From Massilia sp. ZL223 (GTDB lineage: Bacteria; Pseudomonadota; Gammaproteobacteria; Burkholderiales; Burkholderiaceae_D): 64,000 nt of DNA. The notes under the pieces are model-generated. The model saw nothing but the letters and a program-made list of their open reading frames with translations. It searched no databases and was not told the DNA's origin. A program made the position numbers and the translations under genes. Each line of letters opens with the position of its first letter. Within the stretch, counting starts at the first letter, position 1. Location of the stretch: NCBI RefSeq assembly GCF_018119395.1, contig NZ_JAGPWD010000027.1, positions 18,877-82,876 of the forward strand, in the 5' to 3' direction. This document shows, in pieces, positions 19,816-28,779 of this stretch.

Positions 19816-21597
19816 TTAATCCCCTTTTGCAACGCCTTCGCGTCGCGGATCCGCACCACCGAACCACAGCGGCACGCCGTGGATGTTCAGGCGTTCGATG
19901 CCTTGCAGGCCCGAAGTCTGCTCGCTCTGGCGCACCTTGTGGCCGCGCGCCTGCAGCGCTTCGACGGTGGACAGCGGGAAGCGCCCCGCTTCGAGCTCGG
20001 TCGGTCCGTTGCGGCTGCCGAAGTTGGGCAGCGCGATCGCCTGCTGGACGTTCAGGCCCCAGTCGAGGGTGCCGACCAGGACCTTGGCCACGTAGTTGAT
20101 GATGGCCGGGCCGCCGGGCGAGCCGACCGTGAGCGCCAGCTTGCCGGTCTTCTTGTCGAACACCACGGTCGGCGACATCGCGCTGCGCGGGCGCTTGCCC
20201 GCCTCGACGCGGTTGGCCACCGGGCCGTTGGCGTCACGCGCATCGAAGGAGAAGTCGGTCAGCTGGTTGTTGAGGATGAAGCCGTCGACCATCTGGCGCG
20301 AGCCGAAGGCGTCCTCGATGGTGGTGGTCATCGCCAGGCCCATGCCGTAGCCGTCGACCACCGCCACATGCGAGGTGGACGGGGTTTCGATGGCGTTGTC
20401 GGTGCCCCACTTCGCGGCCACTTCCATGCCCGGCGGCGTGCCGGCCGGCGCTTCGCCCATCGAGCGCTGGCCCACCAGGGCGGCGCGCCGCGCCAGGTAG
20501 GACTTGTCGATCAGGCTGGCGATGCCCTTGCCCGGCAGCGGCACGAAGTCGGTGTCGGCGGCGTAGCGGTTGCGGTCGGCGTAGGCCAGGCGCCCCACTT
20601 CCGAGAACACGTGCACCGCTTGCGGGCCCGGCACGCCATTGGCCGGCGCCAGCGCCTTCATGTCCATGGTCTCGAACATGCCCAGCATCTGGGCCACCGC
20701 GATGCCGCCCGAGGACGGCGGCGGCATGCCGCAGATGGTGTAAGTCCTATAGTCGCTGCAGACCGGCGTGCGCACCTTCGGCTGGTAGCCGGTGATGTCG
20801 GCCGCCGTGAGCAGGCCCGGGTTGGTCGGGTGGCCCGCCACCTTGGCGGCGATGTCGCGCGCGATGTGGCCCCTGTAGAAGGCGTCGGCGCCGCCCTCGG
20901 CGATCTCGCGCAGGGTCCTGGCCAAGGCCGGGTTCTTCAGCACGTGGCCGACCGGCCAGGGACGGCCGGCAGGGTCGTAGAAATAGGCGGCGGCCACCGG
21001 GTCCTTGCGCAGGTGGGCGTCGTAGCTCAGCAGCCCGTTGAGGCGCGGGCTGACGGCGAAGCCTTGTTCCGACAGGCGGATGGCCGGCTCGAACAGGGCT
21101 TTCCAGGGCAGCTTGCCGTGCTGGCGGTGGGCCAGCTCCAGCATGCGCAAGACGCCGGGCGCGCCTACCGAGCGGCCGCCGACGATGCCCTCGACGCGCG
21201 AGAGCGGCTTGCCGTCGGGACGCTGGAACAGGCGCTCGTCGGCCCTGGCCGGCGCGGTCTCGCGGCCGTCGAAGGCCTGGACCTGCTTGCCGTCATAGTG
21301 GACCAGGAAGGCGCCGCCACCGATGCCAGAGGACTGGGGCTCGACCAGGGTGAGCACCAGCTGGGTGGCGATGGCGGCGTCGATGGCGCTGCCGCCCTTC
21401 CTGAGGATCTGGTAGCCGGCGTCCACCGCGAGCGGATTGGCGGCGGCGACCATGTATTTTTTCGCGGGCCAGCCGGCCTTGTCCTGGTAGCCGGTGGCCG
21501 CTTCCGGTGCGGCCTGGCGGGTGTCCTGTGCGTGGACGGGAGACTGGAAGGCGCCGGCCAGTGCCAGGCCGATGGTAATCAGTGTGAATCGGTTCAA
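19816..21597 (-). CDS. ggt: Gamma-glutamyltransferase (periplasmic)
   Basis: A TTG at 21597 with GGAGAG upstream gives a 593-residue precursor beginning MNRFTLITIGLALAG with signal cleavage after VHA. This fits better than the longer in-frame ATG, which would bury the signal peptide. The enzyme is made as a proenzyme that cleaves itself before a nucleophilic Thr, here in STSHVAVVDGYG (about residue 407). RETAP binds the glutamyl carboxylate and GSPGG forms the C-terminal loop. It hydrolyses or transfers the gamma-glutamyl group of glutathione. It lies 39 bp downstream of the patatin start region with no sign of coupling. Confidence 0.93.
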   Translation of the reverse strand: MNRFTLITIGLALAGAFQSPVHAQDTRQAAPEAATGYQDKAGWPAKKYMVAAANPLAVDAGYQILRKGGSAIDAAIATQLVLTLVEPQSSGIGGGAFLVHYDGKQVQAFDGRETAPARADERLFQRPDGKPLSRVEGIVGGRSVGAPGVLRMLELAHRQHGKLPWKALFEPAIRLSEQGFAVSPRLNGLLSYDAHLRKDPVAAAYFYDPAGRPWPVGHVLKNPALARTLREIAEGGADAFYRGHIARDIAAKVAGHPTNPGLLTAADITGYQPKVRTPVCSDYRTYTICGMPPPSSGGIAVAQMLGMFETMDMKALAPANGVPGPQAVHVFSEVGRLAYADRNRYAADTDFVPLPGKGIASLIDKSYLARRAALVGQRSMGEAPAGTPPGMEVAAKWGTDNAIETPSTSHVAVVDGYGMGLAMTTTIEDAFGSRQMVDGFILNNQLTDFSFDARDANGPVANRVEAGKRPRSAMSPTVVFDKKTGKLALTVGSPGGPAIINYVAKVLVGTLDWGLNVQQAIALPNFGSRNGPTELEAGRFPLSTVEALQARGHKVRQSEQTSGLQGIERLNIHGVPLWFGGADPRREGVAKGD

Positions 21598-21704
21598 ATC
21601 GGCTCTCCAAAAGCAAGGCGGGCGCGCAATATGGGATGCCCCATGATTGGCCGCGCCCGCTACCCCGGCATCGTACAACAATTGCCGGTTGCTTACAGAA
21701 CAGC

Positions 21705-22463
21705 TTATTTAGGCTGCATACGGATCGCGCCGTCCAGGCGGATCGTTTCGCCGTTCAGCATCACGTTCTCGATGATGGCCTTGGCCAGGTGCGCGTATTC
21801 CTTCGGCATGCCGAGGCGCGGGGGGAACGGCACCATCTTGCCCAGGGAGTCGCGCACTTCCTGCGGCATGCCCATCAGCATCGGGGTTTCGAAGATGCCC
21901 GGCGCGATGGTCATCACGCGGATGCCGCTGCGCGCCAGGTCGCGCGCCATCGGCAGGGTCATGCCGGCGACGGCGGCCTTGGACGAACCGTAGGCGGCCT
22001 GGCCGATCTGGCCGTCGAAGGCCGCGACCGAGGCGGTGTTGATGATGATGCCGCGCTCGCCGTACTCGCCGGCTTCGGTCTTGCCCATCGCATCGGCGGC
22101 CAGGCGCGCCATGTTGAAGGTACCCACCAGGTTGATGTTCACCGCGCGCTGGAAGGCGTCCAGCGGGTGCGGGCCGTCCTTGCCCACGGTCTTGACTGCC
22201 GGCGCCACGCCCGCGCAGTTGACCAGGCCGCGCAGCGTGCCCAGTGCGGTCGCGGCGGCGACCACGGCCAGGCCGTCGGCTTCCGAGGTGACGTCGCACT
22301 TGACGAATTGGCCGCCCAGCTCGGCCGCCAGGGCGGCGCCCGCTTCGGCCTGCACGTCGGCGATGACGACCTTGCCGCCGGCTTCCGTGATCATGCGCGC
22401 AGTGGCCGCTCCCAAGCCCGACGCGCCACCGGTGACGATGAACACATTGTTCTGAATTTGCAT
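21705..22463 (-). CDS. Short-chain 3-hydroxyacyl-CoA dehydrogenase (2-methyl-3-hydroxybutyryl-CoA type)
   Basis: This 252-residue SDR enzyme has the NAD motif TGGASGLG, the NCAGV segment and the catalytic YGSSKAA (Tyr/Lys). The sequence order, with [13 protein letters not shown] and [20 protein letters not shown], matches the HSD17B10/IvdG group that oxidises 2-methyl-3-hydroxybutyryl-CoA in isoleucine breakdown and other 3-hydroxyacyl-CoAs. A LiuR-like operator lies about 60 bp upstream, which independently points to branched-chain amino acid degradation. It is monocistronic in this window. Confidence 0.88.
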   Translation of the reverse strand: MQIQNNVFIVTGGASGLGAATARMITEAGGKVVIADVQAEAGAALAAELGGQFVKCDVTSEADGLAVVAAATALGTLRGLVNCAGVAPAVKTVGKDGPHPLDAFQRAVNINLVGTFNMARLAADAMGKTEAGEYGERGIIINTASVAAFDGQIGQAAYGSSKAAVAGMTLPMARDLARSGIRVMTIAPGIFETPMLMGMPQEVRDSLGKMVPFPPRLGMPKEYAHLAKAIIENVMLNGETIRLDGAIRMQPK

Positions 22464-22523
22464 GGTTTTCCCTTGTAAAAGTTCATATGACGCCGGTCCG
22501 CGCTCAGTGTCGCGCGATTGACC

Positions 22524-22539
22524 TTTACGTAAACGTCAA
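22524..22539 (-). promoter_or_regulatory. LiuR-like operator upstream of the SDR gene
   Basis: TTTACGTAAACGTCAA (minus strand TTGACGTTTACGTAAA) matches the imperfect palindrome described for LiuR, the MerR-family regulator of branched-chain amino acid and acyl-CoA degradation genes in proteobacteria. It lies 61 bp ahead of the dehydrogenase start. The match is by recall, not by a motif scan. Confidence 0.6.
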
Positions 22540-22585
22540 GCAGCGGCATTGTAGCGAACTTTTGCCCGGAAAAACCATGTTCTTG

Positions 22586-23197
22586 TCAAAAGCACTGCAT
22601 CACGGTCCCGTTGCGGTTGCACAGCCGGCCGCTGCTGTTCACGGCCGCGTTGCCCACGCCGGTCGCGTAGGAGGTGCCGCTGGCATCGGTGCAGACGTTG
22701 CCCTGGCAGGTGCTGATCTGGGCGCCGCCTGGCGCGCCCGGTGTGGGCGCGGGGGCGACCGGGACGGGGACGCGGGCGTAAGGCTGGCTTGAAGGTGCTG
22801 TGATGCGCGCCGTCGGCTCGATCCGCTGCTGGGCGCCGGGGCGCCGCGGCGCAGGCTTGGCCTTGGGATCCTTCTTGGGCGCTTGCTGGGCCTTCTGGCC
22901 GGGTTCCGGCTGGGGCGGCTGGGGTGCGGGACGGGCCGAGGGATCGGGCTCGTCCTGGCGCTGCCGGGCTTGCTGGGCCGGCGCGGCGCGCTCTTCCTGG
23001 GCCTGGGGCCGGGCATCGGCAGCCGGGATGGGCTGGGGCGACGGCGCCGCCTGGGGATTCAGCACGGGCCCGTAGGTCGGGCCGGTCGCGCGCGCCTTCT
23101 CTTTTTCCTGGGACGCGCCCCCGGTCGCCTGGGCCTGGACGATGCCGGCCGCCGAGAGTGCGACGGCAAGCAGGAGGATATGGCTAGAATGGTTCAT
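22586..23197 (-). CDS. Proline-rich secreted protein of unknown function
   Basis: This 203-residue protein has a signal peptide (cleavage near VQA-QAT) and then a long low-complexity stretch rich in Pro, Ala, Gln, Lys and Arg (about 30-140). It ends in a compact Cys-containing module (STCQGNVCTDASG ... CNRNGTVMQCF) that could form two disulfides. This arrangement of disordered periplasmic spacer plus small C-terminal module is common in hypothetical proteins of Oxalobacteraceae. No enzyme motif is visible. The C-terminal module is probably the functional part. Confidence 0.65.
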   Translation of the reverse strand: MNHSSHILLLAVALSAAGIVQAQATGGASQEKEKARATGPTYGPVLNPQAAPSPQPIPAADARPQAQEERAAPAQQARQRQDEPDPSARPAPQPPQPEPGQKAQQAPKKDPKAKPAPRRPGAQQRIEPTARITAPSSQPYARVPVPVAPAPTPGAPGGAQISTCQGNVCTDASGTSYATGVGNAAVNSSGRLCNRNGTVMQCF

Positions 23198-23594
23198 GGT
23201 TCTCCTCGTGGGCTTGATGACCGTGAACCCATTATCGGCCTGCCCAGGCGGGCACGGCGCACACGAAACACATTCTCACATGATTGCGCGGCGACATGCC
23301 GCAGGGTTCTAACAGTTCGCGCGAAACTTATTCATTTTTGATTAGTCATACAGAAGCACTCAGTTCGAACGTTGTAGCCGAAGCTCGTAGTGTCTTGCTG
23401 CGCTACGTCTACATGCCAATGAAACTGAGTTGGCTTGCGGTGAGTTCCACCGTGACTGCCTGTGGAGGGGAAGGCGCTGGCCTTGCGCCCGAGCGCAAAG
23501 TGAAACCGGCCCCTATGAAGCAGGAACCCAACTGTATGGCCAACTTTAAGCAGCATCGAGTAGCTGTACGTAAGTTTGGGAGAACGGAGCGGCA
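23198..23594. other. Lower-GC intergenic region without a convincing gene
   Basis: About 400 bp near 52 percent GC lie between the proline-rich gene and the DsbA-like gene. Open frames on both strands cross it, but none has a ribosome site, a recognisable product or codon bias. The mixture of overlapping frames over 23340-23594 could be the remains of a decayed gene. I cannot identify it. Confidence 0.4.
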
Positions 23595-24122
23595 ATGGGC
23601 GAGCAGGTAACAGCGGCGGCGAACGACCATCTGCGCGGCATGCGCGATGCGGAACTGGTGGTGATCGAGTATGGGGACTTCCAGTGCCCGTATTGCGGCC
23701 GGGCGCGCCCGACCCTGGCCGACCTGCAGGAGCGGCACGACGGCCGGATCGCGCTGGTGTACCGGCACCTGCCGCTCGAGCACCTGCATCCGCTGGCCGG
23801 ACTGGCCGCCGAGGCGGCGGAAGCGGCCGCGGCGCAGGGACAGTTCTGGGCCATGCACGACGCCCTGTTCGAGCAACAGCGCCAGCTGAACGCAGCCAAC
23901 CTGCCGCTGCTGGCGCAGCAGATCGGACTGGACATGGAGCGCTTCAGGCGGGATGTCGAGAACCGGCGCTATCGCGACAAGGTGCGCGAGCATGCGGAAG
24001 ACGCTGCGCGGGTCGGGGCGACGGGGACGCCGACCTTTTTCTTCAACGGGCAGCGGTATCCGGGGGATTCAGATAAGGAATCGCTGACGAAGGCGATCGA
24101 GGAAGCATTAGGCGTGCGTTGA
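23595..24122 (+). CDS. DsbA-family thioredoxin-fold protein
   Basis: This 175-residue protein has a DsbA/DsbG-like thioredoxin fold. The active site FQCPYCGRARP (CPYC) lies near residue 34, a helical insert follows, and the cis-proline loop is GTPTFFFNGQRYPG. No signal peptide is present: the N-terminus MGEQVTAAANDHLRG is polar, so it is predicted to act in the cytoplasm, unlike the exported DsbA coded at 42.5 kb. Proteins of this layout often reduce or oxidise cytoplasmic substrates or accompany NhaA-type antiporters. The start has weak SD-like sequence (GGAG at -14). Confidence 0.85.
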   Translation: MGEQVTAAANDHLRGMRDAELVVIEYGDFQCPYCGRARPTLADLQERHDGRIALVYRHLPLEHLHPLAGLAAEAAEAAAAQGQFWAMHDALFEQQRQLNAANLPLLAQQIGLDMERFRRDVENRRYRDKVREHAEDAARVGATGTPTFFFNGQRYPGDSDKESLTKAIEEALGVR

Positions 24123-24195
24123 ACGCGTTGGCATGAGACCTGCCAACCCTACGATATGCCGACAATGCCTCCCCTGGCCCGCGCCTAATGCCGTC

Positions 24196-24215
24196 GTTCC
24201 GGCGGAGGCCGGAAC
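24196..24215. repeat. Short dispersed-type palindrome
   Basis: GTTCCGG and CCGGAAC flank a 6-bp centre in the context CGTCGTTCCGGCGGAGGCCGGAACCCA. This resembles the short interspersed palindromic element widespread in beta- and gamma-proteobacterial genomes. Only one copy is seen in this window. Confidence 0.4.
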
Positions 24216-24233
24216 CCAAGTTCGTCGAATCAC

Positions 24234-24264
24234 CCAAAAAACAAAAGCGGCCCATCGGGCCGCT
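24234..24264 (-). terminator. Intrinsic terminator after adk
   Basis: On the minus strand an 8-bp stem (AGCGGCCC / GGGCCGCT, 3-nt loop) is followed by TTTTGTTTTTT. It lies 24 bp past the adk stop, a textbook Rho-independent terminator. Confidence 0.85.
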
Positions 24265-24287
24265 CCTGTCATCAAGCGAAAAAACGC

Positions 24288-24959
<672 letters not shown>

Positions 24960-25098
24960 CTAATGGATGTGTGGAATAGTGAGGTGCGAGCGATCGCGCG
25001 TGATGCATATCTGACTAGCTTGACACGAAAGTTACCACAAAAGTCAGCATCAACGCCACCTTGCGGCCTTCCGCCGGCAACAAAAGTTGACGCAGCGC

Positions 25099-25117
25099 AG
25101 ACGCCTTGAAGGCGTCT
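25099..25117. terminator. Hairpin downstream of kdsB
   Basis: A perfect 9-bp inverted repeat (AGACGCCTT, 1 nt, AAGGCGTCT) lies 12 bp past the kdsB stop. No T-run follows on the minus strand, so it is a weak or factor-assisted terminator. Confidence 0.4.
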
Positions 25118-25128
25118 TGCGCGCAGGA

Positions 25129-25881
25129 TCAAGACGCAAAATGCAGGCGCGTGCGAACCAGATCTTCAGGGGTATCGACCCCTGCGGGCGGGGCGCTGTC
25201 GGTCACGTGCACCGCGATCGGGTAGCCATGCCACAGCACGCGCAGCTGCTCCAGGGCCTCGATCTGTTCGAGCGGCGAGCTCTCCAGTTTGGGATAGGCC
25301 TGAAGGAAGGCATTGCTATAGGCGTAAAGACCGATATGGCGCAGCGGTGCGTAGCCGGCCGGCAGGCCGTCGCGCGACTGGGCGAAGGCGTCGCGGTGCC
25401 AGGGGATGGTGGCGCGCGAGAAGTACAGCGCCCTTCCCTGCTTGTCGAGCACGACCTTGACCACGTTCGGGTTGAAGGCGTCGTCGGCCTGGTCGATCGG
25501 GTGGGCGCAGGTGGCCATCGGCACGCCTTCGCCGATGCGCGCGGCGCATGCCGCCAGCAGGCTCGGGTCGATCAGCGGCTCGTCGCCCTGCAGGTTGACC
25601 ACCACTTCGTCCTCCGGCAGACCCAGTACCAGCGCCACTTCGGCGATGCGGTCGGTGCCCGAGGGGTGGTCGGGGCGGGTCAGCACCGCATGCACGCCAT
25701 GGGCGGCGCAGGCGGCGGCGATGTCTTCGTGGTCAGTGGCGACGATGATGCGGGCCGCGCCCGACAGGCGCGCGCGTTCGGCCACGCGCACCACCATCGG
25801 CTTGCCGCCGAGGTCGGCCAGCGGCTTGTTCGGCAGGCGGGTCGACGCCATGCGCGCCGGGATGATGACGGTAAAGCTCAT
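25129..25881 (-). CDS. kdsB: 3-deoxy-manno-octulosonate cytidylyltransferase
   Basis: This enzyme activates KDO as CMP-KDO for lipid A-core assembly in the cytoplasm. The start is ATG at 25881 (250 residues: [20 protein letters not shown]), chosen over a longer frame because the conserved family start is exactly here. The PARxxSxRLPxKPL loop, NLQGDEPLI, the HIGLYAY segment and [13 protein letters not shown] are all present. It lies 8 bp downstream of the Trm112 gene and forms one transcription unit with exbB-exbD-lpxK, linking envelope energisation with lipopolysaccharide synthesis. Confidence 0.96.
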   Translation of the reverse strand: MSFTVIIPARMASTRLPNKPLADLGGKPMVVRVAERARLSGAARIIVATDHEDIAAACAAHGVHAVLTRPDHPSGTDRIAEVALVLGLPEDEVVVNLQGDEPLIDPSLLAACAARIGEGVPMATCAHPIDQADDAFNPNVVKVVLDKQGRALYFSRATIPWHRDAFAQSRDGLPAGYAPLRHIGLYAYSNAFLQAYPKLESSPLEQIEALEQLRVLWHGYPIAVHVTDSAPPAGVDTPEDLVRTRLHFAS

Positions 25882-25889
25882 GCCGCGAC

Positions 25890-26060
25890 TCAGGTGGGTT
25901 CGATGCGACGAGCCTGGTCGGCCCACATGATCGGGATGCCGTCGCGGATCGGGTAGGCCAGGCGGTCAGGGCGGCAGGTCAGTTCCTGCGCCTTCTTATC
26001 GTATTCGAGCGGGCCCTTGCACAGCGGGCAGACCAGGATATCAAGCAGTCGAGCGTCCAC
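25890..26060 (-). CDS. Trm112-family small zinc-ribbon-like protein
   Basis: This 56-residue protein starts at GTG (26060), with GGAG placed 8-10 nt upstream. It begins [20 protein letters not shown] and contains [13 protein letters not shown], the signature of the Trm112/YcaR family. Only the first CxxC is kept, so zinc binding is uncertain. Eukaryotic Trm112 activates methyltransferases; bacterial homologues sit between lpxK and kdsB as here, with no settled role. It overlaps the 3' end of lpxK by 20 bp. Confidence 0.85.
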   Translation of the reverse strand: MDARLLDILVCPLCKGPLEYDKKAQELTCRPDRLAYPIRDGIPIMWADQARRIEPT

Positions 26061-27066
26061 GACATTTCTCCACGATTTGTTCGGCCAGCGCAGCATCGAG
26101 CTGCGCCGTCACCGGCACGACCCACAGCCGCGGGTCGTCCTTCAGGTTATCAAGTTGCCGACATTTTACTGCATCCTTCTCCGTGATCAGGATGACATCG
26201 GCGTCGATGCCGTCGAAGGGGCGGTCGAGGAAGTCGTGGTGGTCGGGCAGCGGCAGCTCGGCGAAGGCCAGGCCGTGGCTGCGCAGCATGGCGAAGAAGC
26301 GGCCCGGATTGCCGATGCCTGCGGCGGCCACCAGGCGTTTTCCGGCCAGGCTGGCCAGGGGAACGGAGGCGCCTCCAGGCAGCGGTTCGGCCACGCCGCC
26401 TTCGAGCTGCATGCGGAAAGGCCGGCCGCCGACGGCGCGCGCCAGCGCCGGCGTGATCTCGGGCGCGTTCACCACCGTCACGTCGCGGCGGCGCGAAGGC
26501 GGTTCGCGCAGCGGGCCTGCCGGCAGGGTCCAGCCGTTGCCGACGCCGCGGCCGTCGAACAGGACGATCTCGACGTCACGCGCCAGCGCATAGTGCTGCA
26601 GGCCGTCGTCCGTGATCAGGACGTTCACCTCGGGATGGGCGGCCAGCAGCGCCCTGCCCGCTTCCGCGCGGCGGCGACCGACGAAGACGGGGCAGCCTGC
26701 GCGCGCGGCGATCAGGAGCGGCTCGTCGCCGACCTCGAGCGGGCTCGAACCCGGCGTCACTTCGCGCGGCGCGCTTTCCTTGCCGCCGTGACCGCGCGAG
26801 ATGACGCCGGGACGCAGGCCGGCCGCGCGCAGCGCCCGGGCCAGCCAGATCGTGAGCGGGGTCTTGCCGGTGCCGCCGATGAAGATGTTGCCGACTACGA
26901 CCACCGGCACCGGCAGGCGCTCGCTGGCCAGGATACCGGCGCGGAACAGGCGCACGCGCAGCGCGGTGAGCAGGCGGAACAGGAGCGAGACCGGCAGCAG
27001 CGCGCAAGCAAGCGGGCCGCGCCGCAGCCAGGCGCGGGTCAGGGTCGATTCGAGTCGGGATGCCAT
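26041..27066 (-). CDS. lpxK: Tetraacyldisaccharide 4'-kinase
   Basis: This 341-residue inner-membrane-associated kinase phosphorylates the 4' position of the lipid A precursor. An N-terminal hydrophobic helix ([20 protein letters not shown]) anchors it. The P-loop is [11 protein letters not shown], and the conserved SRGHGG, GDEPLL and TDDGLQHY motifs follow. Length is usual. It lies 30 bp downstream of exbD with a hairpin between them, and overlaps the Trm112 gene. Confidence 0.96.
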   Translation of the reverse strand: MASRLESTLTRAWLRRGPLACALLPVSLLFRLLTALRVRLFRAGILASERLPVPVVVVGNIFIGGTGKTPLTIWLARALRAAGLRPGVISRGHGGKESAPREVTPGSSPLEVGDEPLLIAARAGCPVFVGRRRAEAGRALLAAHPEVNVLITDDGLQHYALARDVEIVLFDGRGVGNGWTLPAGPLREPPSRRRDVTVVNAPEITPALARAVGGRPFRMQLEGGVAEPLPGGASVPLASLAGKRLVAAAGIGNPGRFFAMLRSHGLAFAELPLPDHHDFLDRPFDGIDADVILITEKDAVKCRQLDNLKDDPRLWVVPVTAQLDAALAEQIVEKCRGRSTA

Positions 27067-27074
27067 GGGATGCA

Positions 27075-27091
27075 GGAGGCGCGGGGCCTCC
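27075..27091 (-). other. Hairpin in the exbD-lpxK gap
   Basis: GGAGGC and GCCTCC flank a 5-nt loop between the exbD stop and the lpxK start. The arm contains GGAGG, which could act as a ribosome site when unfolded, so the stem might limit lpxK translation. This is inference only. Confidence 0.35.
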
Positions 27092-27096
27092 CCTGT

Positions 27097-27537
27097 TTAC
27101 TTCTTGGCGCCGGTCTGGGCCGCGAAAGTCAGCTTGTCGTAGCCGGCCAGGCGCGCCGCTTCCAGCACGTTGATGACCATCTGGTGCATCGCGAACTGGT
27201 CGGCATTGACGATCACCACCGGGCTGGCCACCACCTGGCCCTCCTGGGTGCGCGCGGCGTTCTTCAGGTCCTGGGCCAGGCCCGCCACGCTGTGGAAGGA
27301 CACCGGCACGTTGTTGACCGTGTAATTGCCCTTGGCGTCGATGGTGACGTTGATCTCGAAAGGCTTTTCCTGCTGCTTTTCGGCGTCGGCGGTCGGCAGC
27401 GTGATCTGCAGCTCGGTGAACTTGCTGTAGGTGGTCGAGACCATCAGGAAGATCAGGACCACCAGCAGCACGTCGATGAACGGGATCAGGTTGATCTCCG
27501 GTTCCTCGGGCCGGCGGCCGCGGCGGAAATTCATCAT
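27097..27537 (-). CDS. exbD: ExbD/TolR-family biopolymer transport protein
   Basis: This 146-residue protein has a single N-terminal membrane helix (INLIPFIDVLLVVLIFLMV) with the proton-path Asp in FIDVLL and a periplasmic domain. With ExbB it forms the proton-driven stator that energises TonB-dependent outer-membrane transport, or Tol-Pal function. Its ATG overlaps the exbB stop. The TonB-dependent receptor coded at 44-46 kb could be one of its clients. Confidence 0.93.
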   Translation of the reverse strand: MMNFRRGRRPEEPEINLIPFIDVLLVVLIFLMVSTTYSKFTELQITLPTADAEKQQEKPFEINVTIDAKGNYTVNNVPVSFHSVAGLAQDLKNAARTQEGQVVASPVVIVNADQFAMHQMVINVLEAARLAGYDKLTFAAQTGAKK

Positions 27538-28142
27538 TTGCGGGACCCGTGCACGACGTCGACGAACTTCACCGCCTGCAGTTCCATGTCGACCACATAG
27601 GTGTCGACCAGGTTGCGGAAGTGGCGGTAGAAGACCAGGGCCGGCATGGCGATCGCCAGGCCGAAGCCGGTGTTATACAAGGCCACCGAGATGCCGTGCG
27701 CGAGCTGGGCGGGGTTGTTGCCGCCGGTCGGGCTCTGGGCGCCGAAGATCTCGATCATGCCGACCACGGTGCCGAACAGACCCATCAGCGGCGCGAGCGA
27801 GGCGATGGTGCCGAGCGTGGTCAGGAAGCGTTCCAGGCCGTGGGCGACGCCGCGACCCGCTTCCTCGATCGATTCCTTCATCACGTCGCGCGGCGCGTCG
27901 ACGTTGCGCAGCGCGGAAGCCAGCACCGCGCCGAGCGGCGAATTCTGTTCCAGGGTGTTCACCACGTCCGGGGTGACCTTGCCGCTCCGATAGACGCGGA
28001 TCACATCATCGAGCAACTGCTTCGGGAGAATCTTCTCGCGGCGCAGGTAGATAAGGCGTTCGACGATCAGGGCGACAGCAACGATCGACGCGATCAGCAA
28101 GAGCCAGATCGGCCAGCCTGCAGCTTGAAAAATGGCGAGCAA
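27534..28142 (-). CDS. exbB: ExbB/MotA/TolQ-family proton channel
   Basis: This 202-residue protein has three membrane helices. The start is TTG at 28142, with AGGAG 6 nt upstream. The conserved LATIASLAPLMGLFGTVVGMI-type loop (seen as TLGTIASLAPLMGLFGTV) and GFGLAIAMPALVFYRHF are typical. It is the first gene of the exbB-exbD-lpxK-Trm112-kdsB operon. A sigma-70 promoter lies 34-62 bp upstream, immediately next to the first unit of the DnaA-box array, so this operon may respond to DnaA or IHF. Confidence 0.93.
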   Translation of the reverse strand: MLAIFQAAGWPIWLLLIASIVAVALIVERLIYLRREKILPKQLLDDVIRVYRSGKVTPDVVNTLEQNSPLGAVLASALRNVDAPRDVMKESIEEAGRGVAHGLERFLTTLGTIASLAPLMGLFGTVVGMIEIFGAQSPTGGNNPAQLAHGISVALYNTGFGLAIAMPALVFYRHFRNLVDTYVVDMELQAVKFVDVVHGSRK

Positions 28143-28175
28143 GAGAAACTCCTATGTTGAGAAAAATCACTCGGC

Positions 28176-28204
28176 AATGTAGCAAGTTGCCAGCTTTGCG
28201 GCAA
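28176..28204 (-). promoter_or_regulatory. Predicted sigma-70 promoter of the exbB operon
   Basis: Minus strand TTGCCG, 17 bp, TACATT. Unit 1 of the DnaA-box array begins 12 bp upstream of the -35 element. Confidence 0.55.
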
Positions 28205-28215
28205 GTAGAGTTCTG

Positions 28216-28275
28216 CACAACTTCTGTGGATAAAATTGTGCGCAAGGGGTCCCGTCAAACCTAAGCCCCTTGATT
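28216..28275 (+). promoter_or_regulatory. Array unit 1
   Basis: Box A TGTGGATAA at 28225-28233 is a perfect DnaA box. Box B TGTGCGCAA is at 28237-28245. The TTGAT core is at 28270; TAAG is shifted one base (28262), so the IHF-like match is imperfect. Arms GCACAA/TTGTGC surround box A. The unit sits next to the exbB promoter. Confidence 0.7.
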
Positions 28276-28389
28276 CATAAGGACTTTCTGATCCTGCGCA
28301 AGAAAATGGCAGGCTCAGGACTCACTGCCCGGCTGCGAACCAAGTTGATCCGCCTCGGTTTTGCCGAACCAATAGTTCTTGTAGTTACG

Positions 28390-28449
28390 AACAAATTCTG
28401 TGGACAAAATTGTGTGCAATGCCTCCTAGCAAGTACTAAGCTGTTGATT
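28390..28449 (+). promoter_or_regulatory. Array unit 2
   Basis: Box A TGTGGACAA is at 28399-28407 and box B TGTGTGCAA at 28411-28419. The IHF-like site TAAGCTGTTGATT at 28437-28449 is a full consensus match. Arms ACAA/TTGT. Confidence 0.7.
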
Positions 28450-28528
28450 TGGCTCAATAATTTGCACGCGGTTAAAAAACAGGCAGCTCCGGACAGCTGT
28501 ACTTCTCTTCCACCTCTGTGTGGTTCCT

Positions 28529-28588
28529 CACATTTTTTGTGGACAAGAATGTGATTAAGGCTCCATTTTTATGCTTAAGTACTTGATC
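28529..28588 (+). promoter_or_regulatory. Array unit 3
   Basis: Box A TGTGGACAA is at 28538-28546 and box B TGTGATTAA at 28550-28558, one mismatch from TGTGNATAA. IHF-like TAAGTACTTGATC is at 28576-28588. Arms CACATT/AATGTG. Confidence 0.7.
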
Positions 28589-28719
28589 TAGATCATAAAA
28601 AACTCATAGCTCAATATTTGAGCAAAGCGGCCCTATGCACAATTTCCACTGCCTGGAAGGGTTTGGATCCCCGATTTGTTCGCCTTCCGAGCGTTACTCA
28701 CATGCAATATTTGGCTGTG

Positions 28720-28779
28720 CACATTTTTTGTGGATAAGAATGTGAGAAAGCGCATGTTTTCATGTTTAAGTCATTGATT
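28720..28779 (+). promoter_or_regulatory. Array unit 4
   Basis: Perfect box A TGTGGATAA is at 28729-28737 and box B TGTGAGAAA at 28741-28749. IHF-like TAAGTCATTGATT at 28767-28779 is a full match. Arms CACATT/AATGTG. The TTGATTTTAATCAA that follows is also a perfect FNR-box palindrome, an alternative reading. Confidence 0.75.

Noticed and set aside
21598..21681. Longer ATG start of gamma-glutamyltransferase
   Set aside because: It would bury the signal peptide. The TTG at 21597 has a GGAGAG ribosome site and starts the signal peptide correctly.
23284..23610. A 108-codon plus-strand gene before the DsbA-like gene
   Set aside because: No ribosome site, no recognisable motif, and it runs into the start of the DsbA-like gene in another frame.
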